Assembly: GCF_003293695.1 (NCBI RefSeq)
Contig: NZ_CP029556.1
Location: forward strand, 1,002,001-1,066,000
Direction: 5' to 3'
Source of the DNA: Lysobacter oculi
Lineage (GTDB): Bacteria > Pseudomonadota > Gammaproteobacteria > Xanthomonadales > Xanthomonadaceae
DNA: 64,000 nucleotides
Positions 26,721-35,630 of this stretch are shown in pieces; the stretch's first letter is position 1, and each line of letters starts with the position of its first letter. Made by a program: the position numbers and the translations under genes. A model generated the notes under the pieces. That model did not search any database, was not told the DNA's origin, and saw nothing but the letters and a program-made list of their open reading frames with translations.

Positions 26721-28517
26721 ATGAACTTCTGGCGCTTCCAGTGGCTGCTCTACGCCTTCGTCGCCTTCATCGTGGTGGCGCCGTTCCTGCTGTTGCGACA
26801 GGCCAACCAGCGCATCCAGGATGCCGACCTGATGCTGGCGCACACCCGCGAAGTCGAATCCGTCGCCAGCCAGTTGCTGTTCCAGGTGCGCGACCTCGAA
26901 TCCGCCGCCGCCACGATCACCGCGGGGGTCGACGTTCCCAACGCGCGTCGCCGTGTCGCCGAGAGCGAGCAGGCCATCCCGCCGCTGATCCGTCAGCTAG
27001 TGGACATCACACTCGACAATCCGCGCCAGCAGCTGCAGGTGGGCGAGTTGCGCACGCGCATCCTACAGCGCGAGCAGCTGAGTCAGCGCATCATCAATGC
27101 CACCGACCCCGCCGAACGCAAGCGCCTGCTGGCGATGATGGTCAACGAGTTCCCGATGCGTGGCGCCGCCGTCGGCGTGCTCAAGGAAGAACAGATACTG
27201 CTCGCCCAACGCACTCGGCAGGCGACCACCCTGCGACGCCAGGGCGAACGCTTCTCGCTGGCGGCCATGCTGGTCCAGCTTGCCCTGCTCAGCCTGCTGC
27301 TGTGGATGGCGCTCCGGCACCAGCGCGGACGCGCCGCGGCCGAGCAGCAGGCCAATCGCGCCAACCTGCGCGCATTGACGGTGATGCAGTCGATCCGCGA
27401 ACCCATCGCGCTGATCGACCACGAGCAGCGCGTGGTGATGCACAACACCGCCTTCGACGAGCTCTATGGCGATGGCGACGAAAGTACGCCCATCGACGGG
27501 CTCTCCATCGGCGAGATCGGCGGCGATGCATGGACCGGCCACGGGGTCACACAGCGTCTGCGCGACGTGCTGAGCCGTGGCCGCGAACTGTGGGATTTCG
27601 AGATCCAGCAGACCACCCGCGACGGCATCGACCGCATCATGCTGCTCAACGCCCGCCGCATGTCCCTGCCCGACAGTGACGAAGAGGTCGCCCTGCTCAC
27701 GCTCAGCGACATCACCACGCAGAAGGCTTCGGAGCGCGAGATCTCGGAGCTCAACCAGCAACTCGAAGGCAAGATCGAACAGGTGTCCGACGTCAATCGC
27801 GAGCTGGAGGCCTTCAGCTACTCCGTCTCGCACGACCTGCGTGCACCGCTGCGGCATATCGCGGGATTCGCCGACAAGCTCAAGCAGCATCTCGGCGACG
27901 TTGGCGACGAGCGCACACGCCACTACATCGCGACCATCGACGCCTCGGCCAAGCGCATGGCGGCGCTCATCGACGACCTGCTGGTGTATTCGCGGCTCGG
28001 GCGCAGCGCGCTCCGCCTGCAGGCGGTGGACATGCAGTCACTGGTCGCCGAGACACGCGCCCTGCTGGATGCGAACGTGGCCGCCGACACGCCCGGTCGT
28101 CGCATCGAGTGGAACGTCGGTCCGTTGCCCATCGTGGTCTCGGACGAGAACATGATGCGGCAGGTCTGGCTCAACCTGATGGGCAACGCGGTCAAGTACA
28201 GCGGCCCGCGCGAGCGCACGGTCATCGACATCAGCCATCGCCGCCTGGATGACGGCCGCCACGAATTCACCGTGAAGGACAACGGCGTCGGCTTCGACAT
28301 GCAATACGCGGGCAAACTGTTCGGCGTGTTCCAGCGCATGCACAAGGCCAACGAATTCCCGGGTACCGGCATCGGCCTGGCCAGCGTCCAGCGCGTGCTC
28401 ATGCGGCATGGCGGCCAGATTTCGGCTGAATCGGAAGTTGACCGCGGCAGTACGTTCCGGTTTACCCTTCCTGCGATGCTGGACAATCCGTCGCCGGCCC
28501 TGCCCGCCTCGCACTGA
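26721..28517 (+). CDS. Membrane sensor histidine kinase with CHASE3-like and PAS domains
   Basis: A 598-aa inner-membrane kinase: TM1 (about 8-25), a helical periplasmic sensor of the four-helix/CHASE3 type, TM2 (about 181-199), a PAS domain (about 218-340), a coiled linker and a HisKA domain with the phospho-His H371 in SYSVSHDLRAPLRHIAG. The HATPase follows with N box LMGNAVKYS, DNGVGFD and GTGIGLA. This layout matches phytochrome-like/Cph1-type kinases that signal to small stand-alone receivers, and two such genes follow directly. The stimulus is unknown. Confidence 0.93.
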   Translation: MNFWRFQWLLYAFVAFIVVAPFLLLRQANQRIQDADLMLAHTREVESVASQLLFQVRDLESAAATITAGVDVPNARRRVAESEQAIPPLIRQLVDITLDNPRQQLQVGELRTRILQREQLSQRIINATDPAERKRLLAMMVNEFPMRGAAVGVLKEEQILLAQRTRQATTLRRQGERFSLAAMLVQLALLSLLLWMALRHQRGRAAAEQQANRANLRALTVMQSIREPIALIDHEQRVVMHNTAFDELYGDGDESTPIDGLSIGEIGGDAWTGHGVTQRLRDVLSRGRELWDFEIQQTTRDGIDRIMLLNARRMSLPDSDEEVALLTLSDITTQKASEREISELNQQLEGKIEQVSDVNRELEAFSYSVSHDLRAPLRHIAGFADKLKQHLGDVGDERTRHYIATIDASAKRMAALIDDLLVYSRLGRSALRLQAVDMQSLVAETRALLDANVAADTPGRRIEWNVGPLPIVVSDENMMRQVWLNLMGNAVKYSGPRERTVIDISHRRLDDGRHEFTVKDNGVGFDMQYAGKLFGVFQRMHKANEFPGTGIGLASVQRVLMRHGGQISAESEVDRGSTFRFTLPAMLDNPSPALPASH

Positions 28518-28534
28518 ACACACCAAGGAATTCG

Positions 28535-28975
28535 ATGAAGGACATCCTGCCGATCCTGCTTGCCGAAGACAGCCCCGCCGACGCGGAGATGGCCATCGAC
28601 GCGCTGCGCGAAGCCAACCTGGCCAATCCCATCGTCCATGTCGAAGACGGCGTGGAAGTGATGGACTTCCTGCTGCGGCAGGGCCGCTTCGCCGATCGCG
28701 AACCGGGGCATCCGTCGGTGCTGCTGCTCGACATCAAGATGCCGCGCATGGACGGGCTGGAAGTGCTGCAACGCATCCGCGACAACGAGGAGCTCAAGCA
28801 CATCCCGGTGGTCATCCTGTCCTCGTCGCGCGAAGAGAGCGACCTGGCCCACAGCTGGAACCTCGGCGTGAATGCCTATGTGGTGAAGCCGGTCGATGTG
28901 ATGCAGTTCTTCGAAGCGGTGAAGACGCTCGGCCGTTTCTGGGCCGTGTTCAACCAGCGCCCGCAGCACGACTGA
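28535..28975 (+). CDS. Stand-alone CheY-like response regulator (Rcp1 type)
   Basis: A 146-aa single receiver domain. D66 in LLLDIKMPRMDG is the phosphorylation site; acidic pocket AEDS, the Ser in VILSSS and Lys in VKPVD complete the active site. Rcp1-type receivers take phosphate from phytochrome-like kinases. The ATG at 28535 has AAGGAA upstream and lies 17 nt from the kinase stop, so the two are cotranscribed. No output domain is present. Confidence 0.93.
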   Translation: MKDILPILLAEDSPADAEMAIDALREANLANPIVHVEDGVEVMDFLLRQGRFADREPGHPSVLLLDIKMPRMDGLEVLQRIRDNEELKHIPVVILSSSREESDLAHSWNLGVNAYVVKPVDVMQFFEAVKTLGRFWAVFNQRPQHD

Positions 28976-28994
28976 CCGGGTGCATACGCATTTC

Positions 28995-29366
28995 ATGCAA
29001 CCCCTGCGCATCCTGCTGATCGAAGACAACGCCGACGACGCCGAGCTGATCGCCTTCGAACTGGACGATGCCGGCATCGTGCACGAGCTGCACCGGGTGG
29101 AACTGCGCGCGGAACTCGACGCCGCCCTCGACTGCGACCAGTGGTCACTGGTGATCTGCGATTCGCGGCTGCCCGGCTATACCGGCATCGAGGCCTTCGG
29201 CTGGGTGCGCAGGCGGATGCCGGCGATTCCCTTCCTGTTCTGCATCGGCGACCTGCACATCGACGACCCGGCGCTGGCCAAAAGCATCAAGGCCTCCAAC
29301 GGCTGGGTGTCGAAGGACCGGCTGGGCGAACTGCCTTCCGCCGTCCGGGCTGCGATCAGCGCCTGA
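28995..29366 (+). CDS. Second stand-alone receiver protein with an altered switch region
   Basis: A 123-aa receiver domain: acidic pair IEDNADD, phospho-Asp in VICDSRLPGYTG, Lys in GWVSKDRLGEL. The usual Thr/Ser switch residue appears replaced: PFLFCIGD stands where family members read P(F/V)(I)(F/L)VSG or similar. A GTG at 28980 would add five residues; neither start has a strong ribosome site. The gene closes the kinase operon, 4-19 nt after the first receiver, so it may compete for phosphate or form a branch of the same pathway. Confidence 0.85.
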   Translation: MQPLRILLIEDNADDAELIAFELDDAGIVHELHRVELRAELDAALDCDQWSLVICDSRLPGYTGIEAFGWVRRRMPAIPFLFCIGDLHIDDPALAKSIKASNGWVSKDRLGELPSAVRAAISA

Positions 29367-29369
29367 GCC

Positions 29370-30143
29370 TCACGGCAGCGCCGGCCAGGCTTCGGCATCC
29401 AGCGTTTCGCGCGCCGCATGCCAGCTGGCATAGGCCAGCCACGGCATCACCAATCCCAACCCGATGAAGGCGGTGGCGAAGCCGAGCACCGTCAGCACGA
29501 TGATGATGGCCGCCCACAGCGCCATCGGCCCCTTGTTGCGCAGCACCGCGTTCACGCTGGATACGCCGGCGGTGACCATGTCGACATCGCGGTCGGCGAT
29601 CAGCGGCAGCGATAGTGCGGCCACGGCGAAAGTCAGGGCCGCGAACATCCCGCCCACCACCGAGCCGATGGCCAGATATTCCAGCAGCGCGATGCGGTCG
29701 CCCTCGATGGTCGGCGACAGCGCGGTGATCACCATGCCGGCGCGCGACCACAGCAGGATGATCACGCCCTGCGCCAGCGCGAACACCGTCGCCTGCCCCA
29801 TCACCCGTTTCGCCAGCACGAAGGAATCGGCCAGCCGTGGCACTTCGCCCCGCTCCAGCGCGCGGCTCACGCAGTACAGGCCCACGCAGATCAGCGGCGC
29901 GACGAAGACGAAGCCCGACAGCAGCGTGGCCAGCAGCGCGAACCGCCCGAGCTTCCACGCCAGCGCCGCGATCAGCACGCTGACCACCACGATCACCGCG
30001 CCGAACACGGCGGTCAGCGCGGGCGTGCGGCGCAGGTCGCGCCAGCCGGCCCGCAGCCATCGGCAGGGCGCGTCCATGCCCAGCGTCCGGCACGGCACCA
30101 CGAACGGCGGCGCTTCTTCATTGTGTGATGCGGGTTGATTCAT
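29370..30143 (-). CDS. DUF2189 integral membrane protein
   Basis: A 257-aa protein with about six membrane helices and the DUF2189 pattern (GWRDLRRTPALTAVFG near the start, ALERGEVPRL in the first loop, MPWLAYASWHAARETL at the end). No function is established for the family. It converges with the receiver gene (3 nt apart) and is transcribed alone. Confidence 0.87.
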   Translation of the reverse strand: MNQPASHNEEAPPFVVPCRTLGMDAPCRWLRAGWRDLRRTPALTAVFGAVIVVVSVLIAALAWKLGRFALLATLLSGFVFVAPLICVGLYCVSRALERGEVPRLADSFVLAKRVMGQATVFALAQGVIILLWSRAGMVITALSPTIEGDRIALLEYLAIGSVVGGMFAALTFAVAALSLPLIADRDVDMVTAGVSSVNAVLRNKGPMALWAAIIIVLTVLGFATAFIGLGLVMPWLAYASWHAARETLDAEAWPALP

Positions 30144-30252
30144 CCGGCCTCCCGATGTCGCGATGGAGGATACGGATGGCGCTGCCGCAAGGCGTGCGGC
30201 GGCGCAACACGTTGATGCTTAACCGGTCGTTGACGCGCCGATATTCAATCGC

Positions 30253-30966
30253 CTACCACTCGGTGCGGCGCGGCAGCAGCCCGCGCAATTCGGCTTCGGT
30301 GAGGTTGCGCCACTGACCCGGCTTGAGATGCCCCAGCGTGACGTTGCCGATGCGCACGCGCACCAGCTGCTTCACGCGGTAACCGAAGTGCGCAGCCATC
30401 AGGCGGATCTGCCGGTTCAGGCCCTGCACCAGGGTGATGCGGAAGCCGTACGGCCCCAGCTTGCCGGTCTTGCACGGCAGCGTGACCTGCCCGTGCACCG
30501 GCACGCCACGACTCATGCCACGCAGAAAGTCGTCCTCGATGCGGTTGTTCACCGCCACCAGGTATTCCTTTTCCAGCTTGTTTTCGGCGCGCAGGATCTC
30601 GTTGACGATGTCGCCGTTGCTGGTGAGCAGGATCAGGCCTTCCGAATCCTTGTCGAGGCGGCCGATCGGGAAGATGCGCTGCTCGTGGCCCACGCAGTCG
30701 ACGATGTTGCCCTTCACGCCTTCCTCGGTGGTGCAGGTCACGCCCACCGGCTTGTTCAGCGCGATGTAGACGTGGCGCCGCTTGCCGGCGACCACCGCGC
30801 GACGCACCAGCCGCTCGCCATTGACCATGACCGTGTCGTTCTCGGTCAGCTCGGCGCCGATGCGCGCGCGCTCGCCGTTGATGGTCACCTGGCCGGCGGC
30901 GATCAGCCGGTCGGCCTCGCGGCGCGAACACAGGCCGGATTCGGCGATGAACTTGTTGAGGCGCAT
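30253..30966 (-). CDS. rluF: 23S rRNA pseudouridine synthase, RluF/RsuA family
   Basis: A 237-aa enzyme with an N-terminal S4 RNA-binding domain (RLNKFIAESGLCSRREADRLI, 1-60) and the synthase domain; the catalytic Asp is D105 in GRLDKDSEGLILLT. NKPVGVTCTTEEG and VQGLNRQIRLM are family motifs close to RluF, which modifies U2604 of 23S rRNA. It uses ATG 30966. The window upstream to the DUF1615 lipoprotein is a 194-bp divergent gap. Confidence 0.9.
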   Translation of the reverse strand: MRLNKFIAESGLCSRREADRLIAAGQVTINGERARIGAELTENDTVMVNGERLVRRAVVAGKRRHVYIALNKPVGVTCTTEEGVKGNIVDCVGHEQRIFPIGRLDKDSEGLILLTSNGDIVNEILRAENKLEKEYLVAVNNRIEDDFLRGMSRGVPVHGQVTLPCKTGKLGPYGFRITLVQGLNRQIRLMAAHFGYRVKQLVRVRIGNVTLGHLKPGQWRNLTEAELRGLLPRRTEW

Positions 30967-31160
30967 GGCGGGCCGGGGCGGTAACGGGCCCGCATTCTCC
31001 CACGGGCAGCCCTGCTGCACGCCGCTGGCCCGCCGTTCATGCTGGCGCGCCCGTGCGTGCGGCGTGGCGGCTATGCTCCGGCGCAATATCCCCGGCCCGG
31101 CCGCGTATGTCCCTCCGCTTACGTTCCAACCCGCGCATCCGCTTCCCTTCACGATCTGCG

Positions 31161-32246
31161 ATGCGCCTTGGCCTGCTGGCCGCCGTGGCCGCGCTGGCGG
31201 CCTGCACGCCGCCCGACATGCGCCCGCGCGAGGCCACGCCCGCCGAAATCCGCGCACAACTGCAACGCCTGATGCCCGCCTCGCTGGGCGACCGCGCAGG
31301 CTGGGCGGCTGACATCCAGTCCGCTTTCCAGTCCCTGCAGCTGCCGCCGACCACCGCCAATCTGTGCGCGACGCTGGCGGTGATCGAGCAGGAATCCGGC
31401 TACAAGGCCGATCCACCGGTGCCGGGCCTGGGCCGCATCGCGCGCGGGGAGATCGAACGCCGCGCCGGCCAACACGGCGTGCCGAAGATCGCGGTCGCCG
31501 GCGCCTTGCTGCTGAAAGCCCCGGATGGCGAGGCCTACGGCGACAAGCTCTCGCGCGTGCGCAGCGAACGCGAACTGAGCGACCTCTACGAACAGATCAT
31601 CGCGCGGGCGCCCCGGCTCGGGCGCGGCCTGCTGGCGCGTGCGAACCCCGTGCGCACCGGTGGCCCGATGCAGGTCAGCATCGACTACGCCGAACGCCTG
31701 TCGAACGCACGCCCCTATCCCTACGAAGCCGGCGCCTCGATCCGCCACGAAGTCTTCAGCCGCCGTGGCGGGCTCTATTTCGGCATCGCCCACCTGCTCA
31801 AATATCCCAACAGCTATCCGCGCCACCTCTATCGCTTCGCGGATTTCAACGCTGGCCACTACGCCAGCCGCAATGCCGCATTCCAGGCGGCGGTGACCAC
31901 GGCATCCGGCACCCGGCTGGTGCGCGACGGCGACCTGTTCCTGCCGGGTGATGAAGTCGGCAGCACCGAACGCGCGCTGCAATCGCTGTCATCGGCATTG
32001 GGCATGAGCAACGAAGAGATCCGCGCCGACCTGCAACGCAGCCGCCTCGACGAATTCCAGTACACCCGACTCTACAAACAGCTCTACGCGCTGGCCGAGC
32101 GCAAGGCCGGACGCGCACTGCCGCGTGCGGTGTTGCCGCAGATCGCGCTGGAAAGTCCCAAGATCACCCGCAAGCTGACCACCGAATGGTTCGCGACGCG
32201 GGTGGAGCAGCGCTATCGCGCCTGCGAGGCGCGTGCGCGGCGCTGA
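31161..32246 (+). CDS. DUF1615 lipoprotein
   Basis: A 361-aa protein starting with a lipoprotein signal (lipobox LAAC, Cys near 15). The remainder matches DUF1615: CATLAVIEQESGYKADPPVPGLGRIA near residue 70-100, NPVRTGGPMQVSI and YRFADFNAGHYASRNAAFQ. The E-x-x-SG and PMQVS motifs recall lytic-transglycosylase folds, so a peptidoglycan role is plausible but unproven. The upstream in-frame ATG at 31053 would disrupt the signal peptide. It converges with the DUF6445 gene with no gap. Confidence 0.86.
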   Translation: MRLGLLAAVAALAACTPPDMRPREATPAEIRAQLQRLMPASLGDRAGWAADIQSAFQSLQLPPTTANLCATLAVIEQESGYKADPPVPGLGRIARGEIERRAGQHGVPKIAVAGALLLKAPDGEAYGDKLSRVRSERELSDLYEQIIARAPRLGRGLLARANPVRTGGPMQVSIDYAERLSNARPYPYEAGASIRHEVFSRRGGLYFGIAHLLKYPNSYPRHLYRFADFNAGHYASRNAAFQAAVTTASGTRLVRDGDLFLPGDEVGSTERALQSLSSALGMSNEEIRADLQRSRLDEFQYTRLYKQLYALAERKAGRALPRAVLPQIALESPKITRKLTTEWFATRVEQRYRACEARARR

Positions 32247-32852
32247 TCAGCGGGCGGCCCAGAACATCAGGTAGACCAGCCGCCCGTTCTCCAGCGTGTC
32301 GCCGAACGCCGGGCCCGCCGTGTGCCAGTACCACGGCCGCAGCAGCACCAGCCGGTTGAAACGCATCGGCACCCGCATCGACATCTCCCACTTGTCCATC
32401 GCCAGGCTGTCGTGGTCGAGGATGTCGTCGATCGCCGCCTTGGGTGATGGATAGCCGAGCGCTTCGGCCTCGCCCGGTTTGTAGGGCGCGCGGTCGGTGC
32501 CGGTGCGCAGGTGACGGAAGAATTCGGTGCCGCCCTGGCAGTCCTCGTTCCGGCTCAGGTAGAGGATGCCGGACCAGTGCGCGCGGTCGATATGCACGCC
32601 GGCCTGCCCGCGGTCGCCGGCCAGGGTGATGCGGAAACGCCCGTGCGCTTCCTGCGGCGCGAGCGGCACCAGCGATTCACCGACCATCTGCCCGACCTGC
32701 TCGGTCAGTCCATTGACGTTGATGCGCTGGGTGGAATTGCGACCGGGATAGGCGCTGTCGGAATCTTCGGGGTAATCGAGTTTCAGCGCGGCCTCGCGCA
32801 GCTGCATCGGGTTGTCGAGGAAATCGTCGGCGACGATGAGCGAAGTGGGCAT
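32247..32852 (-). CDS. DUF6445 family protein (2OG-oxygenase-like)
   Basis: A 201-aa soluble protein. HIDRAHWSGILYLS and the later HTAGPAFGD plus ENGRLVYLMFW resemble the HxD...H iron site and C-terminal strand of prolyl-hydroxylase-like 2-oxoglutarate oxygenases, although activity is not shown. The ATG at 32852 has AGGGGAG upstream; ATG 32867 lies before that site. It stands alone between two plus-strand genes. Confidence 0.75.
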   Translation of the reverse strand: MPTSLIVADDFLDNPMQLREAALKLDYPEDSDSAYPGRNSTQRINVNGLTEQVGQMVGESLVPLAPQEAHGRFRITLAGDRGQAGVHIDRAHWSGILYLSRNEDCQGGTEFFRHLRTGTDRAPYKPGEAEALGYPSPKAAIDDILDHDSLAMDKWEMSMRVPMRFNRLVLLRPWYWHTAGPAFGDTLENGRLVYLMFWAAR

Positions 32853-32930
32853 GGCGCTCCCCTGCATGGATGCGGGGATGATCCCACAGGCCTTGTGCCA
32901 TGATCCCGCATCGCCTTATCGAGCATCGAC

Positions 32931-34325
32931 ATGCGCGCCAAACCCCTTGTCTGGATGTGCCTGCTGGCCGCCCTGCCCTTCACCATGCAGGCCGCGCCGG
33001 TGGATGCGAAGGCGAACGACGCCCGGCTGGATGCCATCGGCCGCGCACCCTCGGCGCAGCGCATCGAAGCCGACATCCGCAAGCTGGTGTCGTTCGGCAC
33101 CCGCCACACGCTGTCCGACACCAGATCGGACACGCGCGGCATCGGTGCGGCGACGCGCTGGATCTTCGATGAGTTCACCCGCATCTCGAAGGACTGCGAC
33201 GGCTGCCTTGAAGTGCGCTACGTGCGCGGCACGGTGAAAGCCGGCGAGCCCCGCATCCCGCGCGATACGGAGATCAGCAACGTCATCGCCATCCAGCGCG
33301 GCACGCTGGACCCGGACCGCTACGCGATCATGAGCGGCGACATCGACTCACGCGTCTCCGATGTGATGGATGCGACGACTGATGCCCCCGGCGCCAACGA
33401 CAACGCCAGCGGCATCGCCGGCACGCTGGAAGCCGCGCGCGTGCTGTCGAAACAGCGCTTCGCCGGCTCCATTGTCTATGCCGCGCTGGCCGGCGAGGAA
33501 CAGGGCCTGTACGGCGGCCGCATCCTCGCCGAACACGCCAAGGCGAACGGCTGGCGGATCATCGCCGTGCTCAACAACGACATGATCGGCAACGTGCGCG
33601 GCATCGACGGCATCACCGACACCCGCACCGCCCGCGTGTTCTCCGAAGGCCCCCGCGCCACCGAGACCCCGGCGGAGGCGAAGGAACGCCGCTTCACCGG
33701 CGGCGAAGTGGATTCGCCCAGCCGCAACCTCGCCCGCTACATCAAGGAACAGGCGCGTCATGTGCCGGGACTCGATGTGATGCTGGTGTACCGGCTCGAC
33801 CGCTTCGGCCGTGGCGGCCACCACCGCCCGTTCAACGATGCCGGCTATCCCGCCGTGCGGGTGATGGAAACGCACGAACACTACGACCGCCAGCACCAGG
33901 ACATGCGCACCGAAGTGCAGGCCGATGGCTCCAAGCGCGTCTACGGCGACACCATCGACGGCGTCGATTTCGCCTACGCCGCGCGCCTCACCGCACTCGA
34001 TGCGGTCACGCTGGCCGCGCTCGCCGCCGCGCCGCCCCCGCCGGCAGGCGTCAAGATCGAGGGCGCGGTCAGCGCCGACACCACGCTGTCGTGGCAACGC
34101 CCGGCCGGCACGCAGGCCAGCAACCTCGCCGGCTACCGCATCCACTGGCGCGCCACCGATGAGCCGCGATGGAGCCGGCATGTCGATGTCGGCAACGTGG
34201 ACCGCCACACATTGAAGAACCTCGTCATCGACAACTATTTCTTCGGCGTGTCCGCACTGGGCAACGATGGCAGCGAAAGCCCGGTGGTATTCCCCGGGGC
34301 GGCGGGCAGCTTCGGCGGCTACTGA
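32931..34325 (+). CDS. Secreted M28-family aminopeptidase with C-terminal Fn3-like domain
   Basis: A 464-aa protein: signal peptide (1-21, QAAP), M28 zinc peptidase domain (about 40-360) and a fibronectin-III-like domain (about 370-455). Metal-site motifs are GDIDSRVSDV (in the place of the usual G-H-x-D-S), GANDNASGIAG, AGEEQGLYG and NNDMIGN. The first is notable: the normal His ligand reads Asp here (GDIDS). M28 enzymes remove N-terminal residues or cleave peptides in the periplasm or outside the cell. The His-to-Asp change may alter metal binding. Confidence 0.88.
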   Translation: MRAKPLVWMCLLAALPFTMQAAPVDAKANDARLDAIGRAPSAQRIEADIRKLVSFGTRHTLSDTRSDTRGIGAATRWIFDEFTRISKDCDGCLEVRYVRGTVKAGEPRIPRDTEISNVIAIQRGTLDPDRYAIMSGDIDSRVSDVMDATTDAPGANDNASGIAGTLEAARVLSKQRFAGSIVYAALAGEEQGLYGGRILAEHAKANGWRIIAVLNNDMIGNVRGIDGITDTRTARVFSEGPRATETPAEAKERRFTGGEVDSPSRNLARYIKEQARHVPGLDVMLVYRLDRFGRGGHHRPFNDAGYPAVRVMETHEHYDRQHQDMRTEVQADGSKRVYGDTIDGVDFAYAARLTALDAVTLAALAAAPPPPAGVKIEGAVSADTTLSWQRPAGTQASNLAGYRIHWRATDEPRWSRHVDVGNVDRHTLKNLVIDNYFFGVSALGNDGSESPVVFPGAAGSFGGY

Positions 34326-34413
34326 ACCGCGCCCCGTCGCATTCAGCGGCGTCCCACGCGGCGCTCACCGCAGACCGGCTACAACGGGGCCCCCTCCCCC
34401 ACGAGACCTGCCG

Positions 34414-34899
34414 ATGTCCACCAAGAAGGAACTTGCCGAACAATTCTGGAAAGCGCTGGAATCCGACCGCACCGTGATGCTCGGCGCGGCCGGCGTCTAT
34501 CCCAAGCCGATGACCGCGCTGGCGGAAAACAGGCGCGGCCCGATCTGGTTCTTCACCGCGCGCGAGAACGACCTGGCGCAGGCGCTGGAATCCGGCCAGA
34601 CGCTGGATGCGTTGATGATGTTCGCGGCCAAGGACCACGCCTTGTTCGCCACCGCCGGCGGCCAGCTGACTATGGACAACGATCCGGCGGTCATCGAACG
34701 CCTGTGGAACCCCTTCGTCGCCGCGTGGTACGAGGAAGGCAAGACCGATCCCAAGCTGCGCCTGCTCCGCTACGAACCCGACGTCGCCGAGATCTGGCTC
34801 AACGAGAACAGCCTGCTCGCCGGGGTCAAGACCCTGCTCGGCATCGACCCGAAGAAGAGTTACCAGGACGATGTCGCCAAGGTGAAGCTCGGCCGCTGA
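34414..34899 (+). CDS. Pyridoxamine-phosphate-oxidase-fold protein (general stress protein 26-like)
   Basis: A 161-aa split-barrel flavin-binding protein: PIWFFTARENDLAQAL and ALFATAGGQLTMDNDPAVIERLWNPFVAAWYEEGKTDPKLRLLR are characteristic of the GsP26/PNPOx-like stress group. Members bind FMN or related cofactors and have no settled reaction. It starts at 34414 (no strong ribosome site beyond GAGAC) and precedes the peroxiredoxin by 76 nt. Confidence 0.84.
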   Translation: MSTKKELAEQFWKALESDRTVMLGAAGVYPKPMTALAENRRGPIWFFTARENDLAQALESGQTLDALMMFAAKDHALFATAGGQLTMDNDPAVIERLWNPFVAAWYEEGKTDPKLRLLRYEPDVAEIWLNENSLLAGVKTLLGIDPKKSYQDDVAKVKLGR

Positions 34900-34975
34900 A
34901 CGCGCTTGCGGTGGCCCGGCATGGCATCCCCCCGCCTGCCGGGCGTATAACGGGGCATCCCGCTGGAGCATCGCC

Positions 34976-35527
34976 ATGAAACGCACCGCCTTCGCCATCG
35001 CGCTCGCGCTGGCCGCCACCTTCGCCGCACCGGCCTTCCCGGCCCTCAAGCCCGGCACGAAAGCGCCGGCGTTCACCGCCCCAGCCTACCTCGCCGGCAA
35101 GGCCTTCACCTTCAAGCTGTCCGATGCACTGAAGAAGGGCCCAGTGGTGCTGTATTTCTTCCCCGCCGCCTACACGCCGGGCTGCAACATCGAGGCCCAT
35201 CTGTTCTCGCAGGCCATCGATGATTTCCGCAAGGCGGGCGCGAGCGTCATCGGCATCACCGCGGGCAATACCGACCAGCTCGCCAAGTTCTCCGCCGACA
35301 ACGAACGCTGCGGCGGCAAGTTCCCGGTCGCCGCCGACGATGGCGCCAGGATCGCCGCCAAGTACGAAGCCACGCTGGCGATGAAGCCCTCATGGTCATC
35401 GCGCGTGTCCTACGTCATCGCGCCCGACGGCACCATCCGCTTCGTGCACGACGAGATGAAGCCGGACGCGCACATCAAGCAGACCCTGGCCGCCGTGCAG
35501 GCGATGCGGAAAACCCCGGCGAAATAA
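34976..35527 (+). CDS. Exported peroxiredoxin (AhpC/TSA, Bcp-like)
   Basis: A 183-aa protein with a signal peptide (1-23) and a peroxiredoxin domain. The peroxidatic Cys is C70 in FFPAAYTPGCNIEAH; a second Cys sits in DNERCGG. It reduces hydroperoxides with thiol donors; the export signal puts it in the periplasm, unusual for Bcp. TATAAC at 34946-34951 may be its -10. With the GsP26-like gene it forms an oxidative-stress neighbourhood. Confidence 0.9.
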   Translation: MKRTAFAIALALAATFAAPAFPALKPGTKAPAFTAPAYLAGKAFTFKLSDALKKGPVVLYFFPAAYTPGCNIEAHLFSQAIDDFRKAGASVIGITAGNTDQLAKFSADNERCGGKFPVAADDGARIAAKYEATLAMKPSWSSRVSYVIAPDGTIRFVHDEMKPDAHIKQTLAAVQAMRKTPAK

Positions 35528-35630
35528 GCGGTTTTTGTGGATGTGTGGATGAAGGAACCGCTGCGGCTTCGCTGAACGCCGCACCCCACCGTACACATGA
35601 TGCCGACGCAGGCGCCGACAGACTCGGCGC

